Shown: positions 34,536-45,600 of the stretch, one piece after another
Position numbering within the stretch: the stretch's first letter is position 1
Layout of the letters: each line of letters opens with the position of its first letter
Assembly (NCBI GenBank): GCA_001421095.1
Contig: LIIK01000010.1
Span: 1-63,089, forward strand
Reading direction: 5' to 3'
Length of the DNA: 63,089 bases
DNA from: Candidatus [Bacteroides] periocalifornicus
GTDB taxonomy: Bacteria; Bacteroidota; Bacteroidia; Bacteroidales; CAJPTX01
Notes under the pieces: generated by a model
Told to the model about the DNA's origin: nothing
Databases searched by the model: none
What the model saw: only the letters and a program-made list of their open reading frames with translations
Translations under genes and position numbers: made by a program

Positions 34536-36056
34536 GTGAAATTCTTCCAGAAATACCACAAGTGGGTGGGGTTGGTGCTCACCATCTTCATCCTCATGTT
34601 TGCCGTCTCTGGGGTCCTGCTCAACCATAGGCGGCTCATAGCGCCATTCGATTTGCCCCGTTCCTGGCTACCCGCCCACTACCACTACTCAAACTGGAAC
34701 AATGGGGCAGCCACTGGCACGCTCCGCCTCGGCGACACGGCCCTCCTCCTCTATGGCAACGCGGGGCTCTGGCTTACCGACACGATGGCCGCCCGATTCA
34801 CCCCGTTCATGGAGGGGCTGCCAAAGGGCACTGACAATAGGGCCGTGCGCGCCGTGGTTGCGTTGCCTAGCGGCGAGCTGTTCGCCATTTCGCCCTACCA
34901 TCTCTATCGCCTTTCGGGGGAGCAGCCCAGGTGGCAGGTAGCCCAGACGAGCATCCCTGCCGACGAAGCCTGTGTGGATCTGCTGGCGCGGGCCGATACG
35001 CTCTACGTGGTTACCCGCTCTGCCATCTACCGTGCTGCAGCACCCTACACCGCATTCCTGCAGCTCCCCCTCCCGGCGCCTGAGGACTATAATCCCAAGG
35101 TCTCGCTCTTCCGCACCCTGTGGCTTTTGCACAGCGGCGAGCTGTTCGGGCTACCCGGGCGGCTGGTGGTCGATATCCTCGGGCTTGCCTTCGCCTTCCT
35201 CTGCGTTACGGGGGTTATCCTCACCTTCGTCATCATCCCCATCAGGCGGAGGAAGAGGAAAGGGTTGGAATCCAACGGATTGAAGAACTCGTGGAACTTC
35301 TCGCTCAAGTGGCACAATAGGCTGGGCAGCGTGCTCTTCGTGCTGTTGATGCTCATGGTGCTCACCGGTATGTTCCTCCGTCCCCCACTGCTTATAGCCA
35401 TAGCGCGGGCAAAGGTAGCAGCCATCCCTGGCACTACGCTGAGCACGCAAGATCCGTGGTACGACAAGCTGCGGAGATTGCGCCACGATGATAGGCTTGG
35501 CGCTTGGATGCTCTCGAGCTCAGAGGGCATCTACACCTTCACCCATTTTGGCGACCTCCCCCAACGGAAGAACGACACTCCCCCGGTGAGCGTAATGGGT
35601 ATGAATGTTTGGACCCAGCTGCCAGAAGGGCAATGGTTAATAGGCTCTTTCAGCGGTATCTACACCTGGGATCTCGCCTCGGGAGCAGTGGCAGACTACC
35701 TCACGGGGCAACCCTACACCCCAGGGAAGGGGGGGCGTTTCATGTTTGGAGTCATGGTGAGCGGTTTTTCTGCCGATTTCGCCTGTGGCCCAGTAGTATT
35801 TGACTATAGCCAGGGCGCATTGCCCGTGCGCCAGGGGGCGGGCTTCCCCCCAATGCCGAGCGCTATTGGTAAGGGACGGATCTCGCTCTGGAACTTTGCC
35901 CTAGAGCTCCATGTTGGCCGGCTCTACCAACCATTTCTGCGCGGCCTCACCGTTTGGTACATTCCCGTGGGCGGGCTGCTGATACTGCTGGTTGTGGTGT
36001 CGGGCTACATAGTCTACCGTAAGCGGTTCAAGAGGAAGAAACGCAAGAAGCGGTAG
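34536..36056 (+). CDS. PepSY-associated TM-helix protein
   Basis: Inner-membrane protein of 506 residues starting with GTG. TM segments are at about 10-28 (VGLVLTIFILMFAVSGVLLN), 207-232, 262-280 and 470-490; the large loops would be periplasmic. YHKWVGLVLTIFILMFAVSG is the PepSY-TM signature, and KWHNRLGSVLFVLLMLMVLTG repeats it. PepSY-TM proteins occur with siderophore and haem uptake systems, some as ferric reductases. It lies 211 nt after the HmuY-like gene on the same strand, so it likely acts on imported haem or iron. Confidence 0.85.
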   Translation: MKFFQKYHKWVGLVLTIFILMFAVSGVLLNHRRLIAPFDLPRSWLPAHYHYSNWNNGAATGTLRLGDTALLLYGNAGLWLTDTMAARFTPFMEGLPKGTDNRAVRAVVALPSGELFAISPYHLYRLSGEQPRWQVAQTSIPADEACVDLLARADTLYVVTRSAIYRAAAPYTAFLQLPLPAPEDYNPKVSLFRTLWLLHSGELFGLPGRLVVDILGLAFAFLCVTGVILTFVIIPIRRRKRKGLESNGLKNSWNFSLKWHNRLGSVLFVLLMLMVLTGMFLRPPLLIAIARAKVAAIPGTTLSTQDPWYDKLRRLRHDDRLGAWMLSSSEGIYTFTHFGDLPQRKNDTPPVSVMGMNVWTQLPEGQWLIGSFSGIYTWDLASGAVADYLTGQPYTPGKGGRFMFGVMVSGFSADFACGPVVFDYSQGALPVRQGAGFPPMPSAIGKGRISLWNFALELHVGRLYQPFLRGLTVWYIPVGGLLILLVVVSGYIVYRKRFKRKKRKKR

Positions 36057-36129
36057 GGTAGGGCTAGCCAGGGGCTTTGTGAGAGGGCGGCACGTCCATT
36101 TTCAGAAAGCCCATTACTGCGGGTTTCCT

Positions 36130-36262
36130 TGCCACCTGCGCCGCACCAACGCCGTACCAACCAAAGACCTGCGTCGCTTCATGTTCGGATTTCGCCTTAA
36201 GGCGAAATCCGAGGATGCAGCGACGATGGTACGGCGATGGTACGACGATGGTACGGCGCATA
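36130..36262. repeat. Palindromic element with CGATGGTACGG iterons
   Basis: Centred on a perfect 28-bp palindrome at 36185-36212 (half site TCGGATTTCGCCTT). Imperfect arms extend it: GTCGCTTCAT on the left, ATGCAGCGAC on the right. Outside these lie 10-11-bp units of the type CGATGGTACG, in tandem on the right (36224-36258, three units) and related GCCGTACCAA units on the left. The same units appear at the last 24 bases of the window. No coding role seen; the structure resembles an insertion or recombination substrate, or a strong hairpin. Confidence 0.65.
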
Positions 36263-36684
36263 TCTGGCGATGCCCCTTGGCTAGGCGCTAAGGTGGGTGC
36301 GGCTGTACCTTGCGTTGCTGGGCGGTCTGGCGATACTGGGGACCCTGCATTTGCTGGGGTTGCTGAAAAAACTCCCGTGATGCGTGCGGTGTTCTTTGTA
36401 ACCACCTTCGGCACTCCCCCTTTTTCCATATGCGCTTCCAGCAGATGCCAGCAGTCCCATTGCATGAGAAAACCCTCATTCCCACTACGTCGGGCCTATC
36501 AATCCATGCCATTGCCATTACGGGAAGTTTCACTATATTCGCGGTCGCTGCCTGCTCAGGGGGCTCTTTTAATTGTCCAACGCAGCCTATTGGAAGGTTC
36601 ACCCGCGCCCCTACCACCTGGTTTCAGCAGGCTTTCGGCGAAACTCAAAACCATAGATAAACCAATCCAAACGTGTTCAGGCCT
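36263..36684. other. Intergenic region upstream of the giant protease gene
   Basis: About 420 nt. The open frames on both strands here lack recognisable motifs and overlap one another, so I call none. No exact TAnnTTTG box was found. Confidence 0.4.
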
Positions 36685-39600
36685 ATGAAAAGAACATTGA
36701 TGATGGTGCTAGCGTGCCTGCTGGGCTCGTTCCCAGTATTCGCGCAGCGCGCCGTGCAGCTCGGACGGTACACATTCGTGCCAGAGCAAAACATCGCCTC
36801 CTCCCCCCAGGGGAGCCGTGGTGGTAGTTTGCTACGCGTCGGGAATCTCCAGAGATCCTACTCCTCGCAGTACAATGCGCTCATTCAATTCCGCGAGCAG
36901 CCCAACCCGCGAGCCATCGCCGCGCTGGCCCGGCAGGGCATCATCTTGGGCGACTACGTGGGTGGCAACGCCTACTACGCCCTCATAGCCGAGGCTGCCG
37001 CCAAGGGCATGCCAACCCGCGGCAGCCAGGTAACCTCGGTGGTGGTGCTAAAGCCCGAGTGGAAAATGGCCGGGGAGCTGGCCGACAACCAGATTCCTGA
37101 CTATGCCCGCGTGGGCATGGGCGCAGCCAAGGTGCAGCTGGGCTACGCTGCGAATGCCACCCCGGCGCAGCTAAAAGCCGACCTCAGCGCGCTGGGGGCA
37201 ACCGACATCGCCGTGCTGGAGGATTTCCACCTCGTGCTGGCGACCCTCCCGGTAGCGGCCTCTCGGCAAGTGGCCGAGCTGCCCTACATCCTCACGGTAG
37301 GGCTTGCGAATCAGCCCGAAGAGCTGCATAACTACAGCGGCAGCGTCATGAGCCGGGCGCGCACGCTCAATCGTTCCACAGAGCTGGGCGGAAGGGCGCT
37401 CAGGGGCGAAGGGATGAAAATCGGGATATGGGATGCCAATGTGGTGCAGCACGTGGATTTCACAGGTCGCGTGCATACCGAGGAATACAGCACCCCGGAG
37501 GAGCACGGTACGCATGTGGCCGGCACAGTGCTAGGGGCTGGGCTTATAGATCCCAAAGGGCAAGGAATGGCGCCCAAAGCCCAAGCCTGGGCCTACAACA
37601 TAGGCACGGGCGCCAACGGCAAGATAGAGCAGGTGGAGATGATAGAGGCGCGGCGAGCCTTCGGCATCACCCTCACCCAGAATAGCTACGGCCTCTCGGC
37701 CAAATACTTCTGCAATGCGCGCGAGAAGCTCGTGTACCGGACGACGGACTGGGCCTCAGACTACCTCACCAACGCTTTCCCCACCCTCACGCACGTCTAC
37801 AGCTGCGGTAATGACGGTGGCGAGTGCCGGCAGGCCTCTATAGATCACTACGGCGCGGCGGGCTACGGCACCATCACCAAGCGTGCGAAGAACGTGATAC
37901 TGGTGGGCGCTGCCACGCACCGGGGCGAAATCACCTACTTCAGCAGCCGCGGCCCATCAGACGACGGACGGCTGGTCCCCACCGTGGTGGCCAAGGGTAG
38001 CGAGGTCTGGAGCACCAAGCCTGGCGGCCAGTACCAGAAGATGAGCGGGACGAGCATGGCCTGCCCCACCACCAGCGGTACACTCGCGCTTATAGCCCAA
38101 CGCTACGGGCAGCTGAACCAGGGACGGGAAATCCGTACCGACCTGCTTAAAGCCCTGGTGGCCAATACTGCGGATGACCGCGGCGTAGCTGGCCCAGACT
38201 TCGTATACGGGTACGGCATACTCAACGCAGAGGTGGCCGTGGAGGCGCTAGAGCATGGCTACTACCACCTCGATTCGGTAGAGGTGGGAGGTACCTACAC
38301 CCAGCAGATAGCTATACCCGCTGGCGCCCAGGGGCTACGGGTAATGATCGGATGGGTAGACCCCGCTGTGCAAAAGACCTACACCTTTGGGATGAAGGCG
38401 ATGGTGAACGACCTCGACCTCAGCGTGAAGGCGGGGACCACCGACTACCTCCCGTGGGTGTGCGACCCCACCAAAGGCCATGTGGAGAACCCCGCCCAGC
38501 GCAAGGTGGATAACCTCAACAATCTGGAGCAGGTAACCCTGAACGCCGAGGAGCTGGCAGGGCAAACCTCTATAACCGTTACCGTAAAGGGAACGGAAGT
38601 TGACCGTGGGCATCAGCACTTCGCCCTCACCTGGTGGATAGAAGACGGCGTACCCCAAGTGGAATCGCCTGCTTACGGGCAGCAATTCGCGCCCGGGGAG
38701 GACATCTACACCGTGCTGCGCAATGTGAAAGCCCCCTACACCATAGAGCTAAGCTATGACAATGGCAAGACCTACAGGCGGATGGGGCGGATGGTGCAGG
38801 AGCGCTACTATGTATTCTTCCCAGCCCCGGCAGATGCCCCCCTTACTGACCAGGCGCTAATCCGGGTAAGCGATGCCACCGGGAGAATCGCGGTAAGCCC
38901 GAAGCCATTCACCATAGCCCCGAGGATGGCAGACCTCGCGCTACAAACCCCAGAATGCGGGTACGATGGGTGGAAACTCACCTGGAGCAAGGATGAAAAG
39001 GCCACCGCGGGCGTAGAGGTGCTGGTAGCCGATGCAAGAACGGCGCAATTCGAAAAGGTGGGCGAAACGGCGGATGCTCAGACCACAGAATTCACCCTCC
39101 CGGCAGAGAAACTCCGGGGGATATTCAACCCCGTGGTAACCGTAGCCGCCAAGATACCCAATAGCAAATCGCTCGGTATGAGGGCTGTGGGGGTTGAAGC
39201 CAAACTCTCGCAACCGCTGAAGCTCACCGCCATGCAGCTCCCCTTTGAGGAGACCTTCAGAAAGACCCCCTCGCTCTACTTCAGCCCCGTGAACGTGGGT
39301 TCGCGCATCCACCAAGGCTACCTCGACCAAGAGCTGGGCGATGTGCCTGTAGGCTCCGTCCCATTCTACTTCGAGGGGAGCAGCAAGGATAAGACCTTCG
39401 ACCCCAACGACTACTTTGGCGATGGGAAGAATACGTCGAACCGCGCCACCTTTAGCATGTGCGAGCTGGACCTTACCGATATCCCAGCCTCAGAGCAGGT
39501 AATACTCGATATAGAGTACACCGCCCTCACCCAAGATGATAGCGACCTCACCACCAACCATATGCGTGTGCGCAGCGGCGACAATGTGCTAACCACGCTG

Positions 39601-42600
39601 GATGGGCGGTCTGACCTCACGGGCAATGGGCGCATGCAGCACGCCTACTACCAGCTGGCGACAGGGCAAAAGCACCGGGTGAATATCGACTTCTCATTCA
39701 TGGGCAGTAAGGATAAGGTGCACACCGATGCCACGGCCATAGTGGCAATACGGGTAACCAAAGCGCCCAAGGATACCGGCATTGCCCTCTCTGTTGCCAA
39801 ATCGCCCAAGAACGGCCCTGGGCTGGGGACTGAACCCTTCACCCTTGAGCTTACCAATCGCGGCGTAAACCCGCGCACTGGGATTCTGATAAAGGCCTAC
39901 CGCAATGGGCAGTGGGTGGCCGATAGCCAAGTGGAAGAGCTAAAGCCCCTGGAGACCAAAAGTATAGAGCTACCCGTTGACCTGTCTACAGACAAGAAAC
40001 TGGGACAGCTCTACGATATTCGCTTTGAGGCTCTCCTAAGCCCCAATGCGCCCATGCCCAATGCCACCGCCTCGCACACCGTGAATAGCATGGGTACGGT
40101 GTTCCCAATGCCTGGGATGGTGCTGGGTGAGAGCAGCTACGGTGTTCCCACTCTCCTCGACCCCAATATGACTGTGACGGTAGATAAGCCGCTAGTATTC
40201 ACCGATGAGGGGGGCTATCTACAGAATTACGTTGCGGGGCGCAAGGTAACGCTCAAGTTCCTGCCAGCCCAGGCGGGGCAGAAAATCCGCCTCAGGATGG
40301 TGAAGTTCGAGGCGGCAGAGGACAACGGCGCGCTCAACATAATCACCGTGCAAACGCCCCAAACCCTCGACCTGCGGAATGCCCGTGCGCGCGACGTGCT
40401 AACCGGGAGCTGCCTCGAGCCCCGCACCTACGTGTCTGAGGCTGAGGATGGGGGGATTACGCTACGGTTCCAAGCCCTCTACGGCAATACTGGCCCCGGG
40501 TGGCTGGCTGAGGTAGACCAAGTACCTGCGCAGAACCCACTGGCCATAACCCACGTAGAGGCTCGGCAGACTGGGAATGCGGACTCTGCCCTAGTCCCCG
40601 TAAAGGTGACACTGCTCAATAGGTGGGTGGCGCCGCAGAAAAACGTGCTGCTCACCGTATTCGGCGAAAACGCAGTGTACGGGGTAGATACCCTAACCGT
40701 AGAGTCCGGGGAGAAGGAATACACCCTGCGCGTTCCGGTATGGCTGAAACCGCAAAAGCCTGAGAAGCTGCTAGTAACCCTAGAGGGTGATGACACCGAG
40801 CAGGCAGACAATGAGATGAACACCTACGGGGTATATGACCGCTACTGTATCCCGCATGACTTGCCCCTACCCGAATCTAAACTCTACGCTAGGAGCCTGA
40901 GGGTTTACAAGAAATACTACAGCCTCCTCCCGTCTGTAACCGGTGCTATGCGCTACTCTACCAAGGACAGCATCCCGCTGTACACCGATGAGGGGCAGGT
41001 AGAGGTGCTGCTATCCACCAATGGCACAGCTCCAGAAGGCTGCTCGGTGGCTATCTACGTAGACTGGAATGATGACGGGGTCTTTGCAGAGACCGAACGG
41101 GTACTGGCCCCCCTCCCAAAAGGGAAGAACAAGCAGGTAACCATGCAGCTAGATCCGGGCAGCGCAACACCTGGTGCTAAGCGGATGCGCATAGTGATCG
41201 GCAAGACCGATGAGCTTACCTCTGCCTGCAATGATACGCCCCTCACGCTTGGCGATATTCAGGATCTGATGGTGAATCTCAAGGCTGGGAAATACCCTGG
41301 CTCTGGAGACTTCGCCCTGCTGGCCATAGACGCTGGGCAGCTGGTGGGCAAGAATCTGTCGGCCAGCCAGCCCCTCAAGGTTACCGTGGGCAATAATTCC
41401 AATACCGACTACTCTGGCTCTCTACAGATTGAGATACAGATAGATGGTGGCGAGAAGGTGAAGGAAACGGTAGACTGCTCAGCCAAGGCAATCCCCGCCT
41501 TTGGTGGCAAGCAGACCTTCACCCTCACGTCTACGGCCAACCTAAGCACCGCGGGAAAGCACACCATAATAGCCTCGGTGCTCGAGACGCCCGTGGTGGA
41601 TGCCTCGAACAATGCCGATACCGTGGAGGTGTGGAATATAGTACCGCAGGCAGGCGCGCTCTACAACCTCCATACCCTGAGCCGCACCAACAGGAAGGAC
41701 ATGGTGGATGCCCATTTCCTTGCCGCGCCGCTCAAGGCGATTCCAGAGAATGGAGGCTGGACTATGGAATTCCTCATCAATCCTGACTATGCGGAGTACA
41801 GCGGTATCGCCTGGAATAAATCGCTGCAGATTTTCACCACTAACGATCTGGTCAACTACCCCGACAATGGGATTCTGCTCCAGCTGGGATCCAAGATGCG
41901 GGCATACACCAAGAAGCCCGGGCTGCTCAAGCCCAGAACCTGGAACCACGTGGTGGTGGTGGTAGATGAGATCTCCCAGGGATTCCTAGGGTTCGGGGGG
42001 AGTTGCAAGCCGAAAATCTACATCAATGGCGAGAATTGCGAGGTAGGCATCGAGGGTGAAGATTTCCCCACATTCCAGGATGGGAAACTATCGCTCTTCT
42101 ACCGGTTCGACGGGCGGGTAAAGTACTTCCGTGCGTGGAAAAAAGCCCTCACGCTATCTGAGGCCCAAGCGCACCCATACGCCTACCTGCCTCGCAGTGC
42201 CGACGGCAAGCTGCCTGAGGGTTGCCTCGCAGAACTCACCTTTGACGAGGGGCCAACCTATCCCTACACGCTCTGCGATGAGAACTACGCCCAGGTGGTA
42301 GCCGACACCATAACCCGACTGAATGCCACCGACAACTCGGGGATCTGGGAGAAGGTAGACCGGCTAATAGGCGATTTCGACTTCGCGAAAGAGGTGGAGG
42401 ATCGGGAGGTAACCCCAGCCAAAGAGTACGTGGTGGTGTTTGAGAAGGGTACAGACCTCAGCAACGTTACCGGGGAGGTGATAGCTGCTTGGCCCAACGT
42501 GGCAATAACCTACAAGGGTAATCCCGTGTCGGCCAGCACGGTGTACGATTTCACCACCGATGTGGTGCTTACCGCCAAGGGTACGCTCTTCGGGCAGTAC

Positions 42601-45600
42601 ACTGTAGAACAGACCATAACGCTGAAGGCGGAATTCGACCTCTCCAGTGAGTGCGAACTTCTCGCGCTAAGCCTGAAAAAGGCGGATAACGCGGGGCTGC
42701 TGGAGGATATCAATATCCGTCCGGTAGAGCAGACCTGCCGCATAGAGCTAACCGAGACGCAAGGCCGTGTAGACGACCCTGCGCACACCAAGGTTGACTT
42801 CACCCTATCGCCCGATGCCAAGCTATACGTGCACGGCAAGGAGGTGGCTTCACCCGCAGAGCTAGATCTACGCGAGCCTACCCTGGTGCTTGTACGGGCC
42901 GCCAATGGCAACATAAAGCGCTACTCGATAGCGCTACAGGTGGGCCAGAGCATTAGCTGGACGCTCGCCTCCAATGAGTTCACCTACGGGGATGCCGATG
43001 TGATGCTGGATGCCAAGAGCAGCGCGGGGCTCCCGCTCTGGTTCACCTCCACCAATGGGCAGGTGGCCACTGCGACCGACGGCAAGCTGAAAATCGGAGT
43101 GCCTGGCACCACCACCATCACCGCTACACAGCCTGGGCAGGGTATCTACTCGCCTGCTACCCCCGTGCAGAAGGAGATCACGGTAAAGAAGCCCTCCATA
43201 ACGGTGCAGGCCGATGTAACCGATGCCACGGCTGGCCACCCCATAAGCTGGCAGTGGGCTTACAGCGCGCTGGTAAATCCTGAGGACGCTCGCACCCTAC
43301 CCGACCCGTTCGCTATGGATGCCTTCACCCTACAGGATGCCCACGGCAATGCGGTGAACCCTGCAAGCGAACTAGCCAAGGGGACCTACACCCTAAAGGT
43401 GAAGGGGAGTGGTGCTAGCTACTCTACTGATTACTACGAGGTAAAGCCCGTTGAAAGCTCTATTACCGTAGCGCAGGGCGACCTCTGGCAGGTAGCCCTC
43501 CTGGTTAAAGATGCCCAGGGGCCGCTCCAAGGGGCGACGGTGCAGCTGTCTGAAACCCTGCTAACAACGGGTAATGATGGTGTTGCCCAGTTCTACCTAC
43601 CCGAGGGGGATCTGTACTCTTTCACCCTCCGCAAGGATGGCTACGGGAAGAAGGTGGAGACGGTAGACCTGCGCAAGGGGGCTGATAAGCAGATTGAGGT
43701 AACGCTCGCCCCCGCTACCATAGCCCTAACCTACACTGCGGATGCCCACGGGAAAGTGCTCGGGGCCACAACGCAAATGGTGGTGAAGGGGGGCAATGGT
43801 GAACAGGTACGCGCTGTGCCTACCGCCGCGGGCTACGTATTCGACAAGTGGAACGATAATGGTAGCCAACAGCCGCTACGGCTCGATAGCGATGTGCAGG
43901 GCGCTGTGAACGCTGAGGCTCTATTCAAGAAGCTCACCTTCACGGCCACCTACACCTGCACCAACGGCGGCCACATAAAGGGCTCTACCGATACGCAGGC
44001 TACCCAGCAAATAGACCTGGAGGGCGATGGGCAAGAGATAGAGGTAGAACCTGATGCTGACCACTACTTCGCAAGGTGGAGCGATGGGGTTACCACGGCC
44101 AAACGCACCGACAGGGCTGTGACGGGAAATATCAACGTAACGGCGCTGTTCATCCCCTATGCCCACCTACCCTACCTGCAAGACTTCGAGTCGGGCCAAC
44201 TACAGGATGGGTGGTTCTCTACCAGCACGGTAGGCGACGGCAAGGTGGATAACCCCTGGATGGTGACCAACAAGCCTCGGAAGCACAATGGTAAACCCAC
44301 GGCTCTCTACGGCTACTTTGCCCTGGTGCAGAGCGATATAAAGAGCACCAATGCCAAAACCGAGGCCTTCCTCTACTCCCCAATATTCAAACTCGACAAC
44401 GAGACGGCGGATATTGTGGTGAGCACGAACTACATTTTCCCCAAGCGTGTAAGCGAGTACTTCTCGATACAATACTCGGTGGATGGCGGTGCAACCTGGG
44501 AGGTAATAGGCGAATTCGGCCGTGCAACGACCCCCTCATACAAGGAGTGCACCATTAGGGCAGCTAAGCTTGCGGGGAAGACCACACTACAGCTCTGCTG
44601 GAGGTACTACGCCCCCTACGCGGACTTCGCCATGGTGGACAATATCTCAATATCGCGCAAGCCTGCTACGGGTACTAAGTACACCTACACCTACACGGCT
44701 GCATCCCCCGCAAGTGGGAGCTTCGTGCTGATTGACGGCGCTACTGAAACCCCAGCCTCGAGCCAACAGGTGGACTACGGCAAACTCGCGCTCGATGTAA
44801 AGGCGGTAGCAGCCTCTGGCTACAAATTCCTCAAGTGGGATGACGGCTCTACCAATGCCACCCTCCATAGCCCTGCAGTAGCTACGGAGAATAGGGCCTT
44901 CACGGCGACCTTTATCCCCGAGGATCAGGTTAGCGTGACCCTCCTGGCTACAGCGCCCGACTGGGGCGAATGCCAGCTAGACGGCACTGCTACCCAGGGA
45001 TTCACCATGGGCAAGAGCGAGACAAAAACGGTGAAAGCGGTGGCTAAGAGTGGCTACCGATTCGCCCGTTGGGCTGAGGATGGCGACACTATTTCTGAGC
45101 GAACCATAGCCAACCCCACCAGCGATGTAACTCTGACGGCCATTTTTGAAAAACGCCCGGCATCGCTCTCAGCAACCATAGTGGTGATGAATGAGCTGAA
45201 CCAGCCGCTAAAGGATGCCAGTATCACCCTGCCCAATGGGCAAACATTGACCACCGATGCCGAGGGCAAGGCTACTACCCCTGCAATGCCGGAGGGGAGC
45301 TACCCCTACAGCGTACAGTGCGACCACTACCTCCCGGGGCACGATGTGCTATGGGTAAGCGAATACGCTAACGAATTCGCCCACACGCTCATCTGGATTA
45401 ACCGTATATCCATAAAGGTGATAGGCAACGGGAAGCCGCTGGCGGATGCCACTGTTACCCTGGGCGATGAGAGCCTGAAGACCGATGCTGATGGCATAGC
45501 GGCCTTTGCAGTGCTGAATGGTGAATACACCTGCACGGTTGCGCATCCTTGGTATAAGGGCGTAAAGGGCGACCTACGGTTCTGGTTCACTGCTGACAGC

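Noticed and set aside
36215..36688. 157-residue plus-strand open frame upstream of the giant protease
   Set aside because: Begins in the iteron repeat, overlaps minus-strand frames of equal length and has no recognisable domain.
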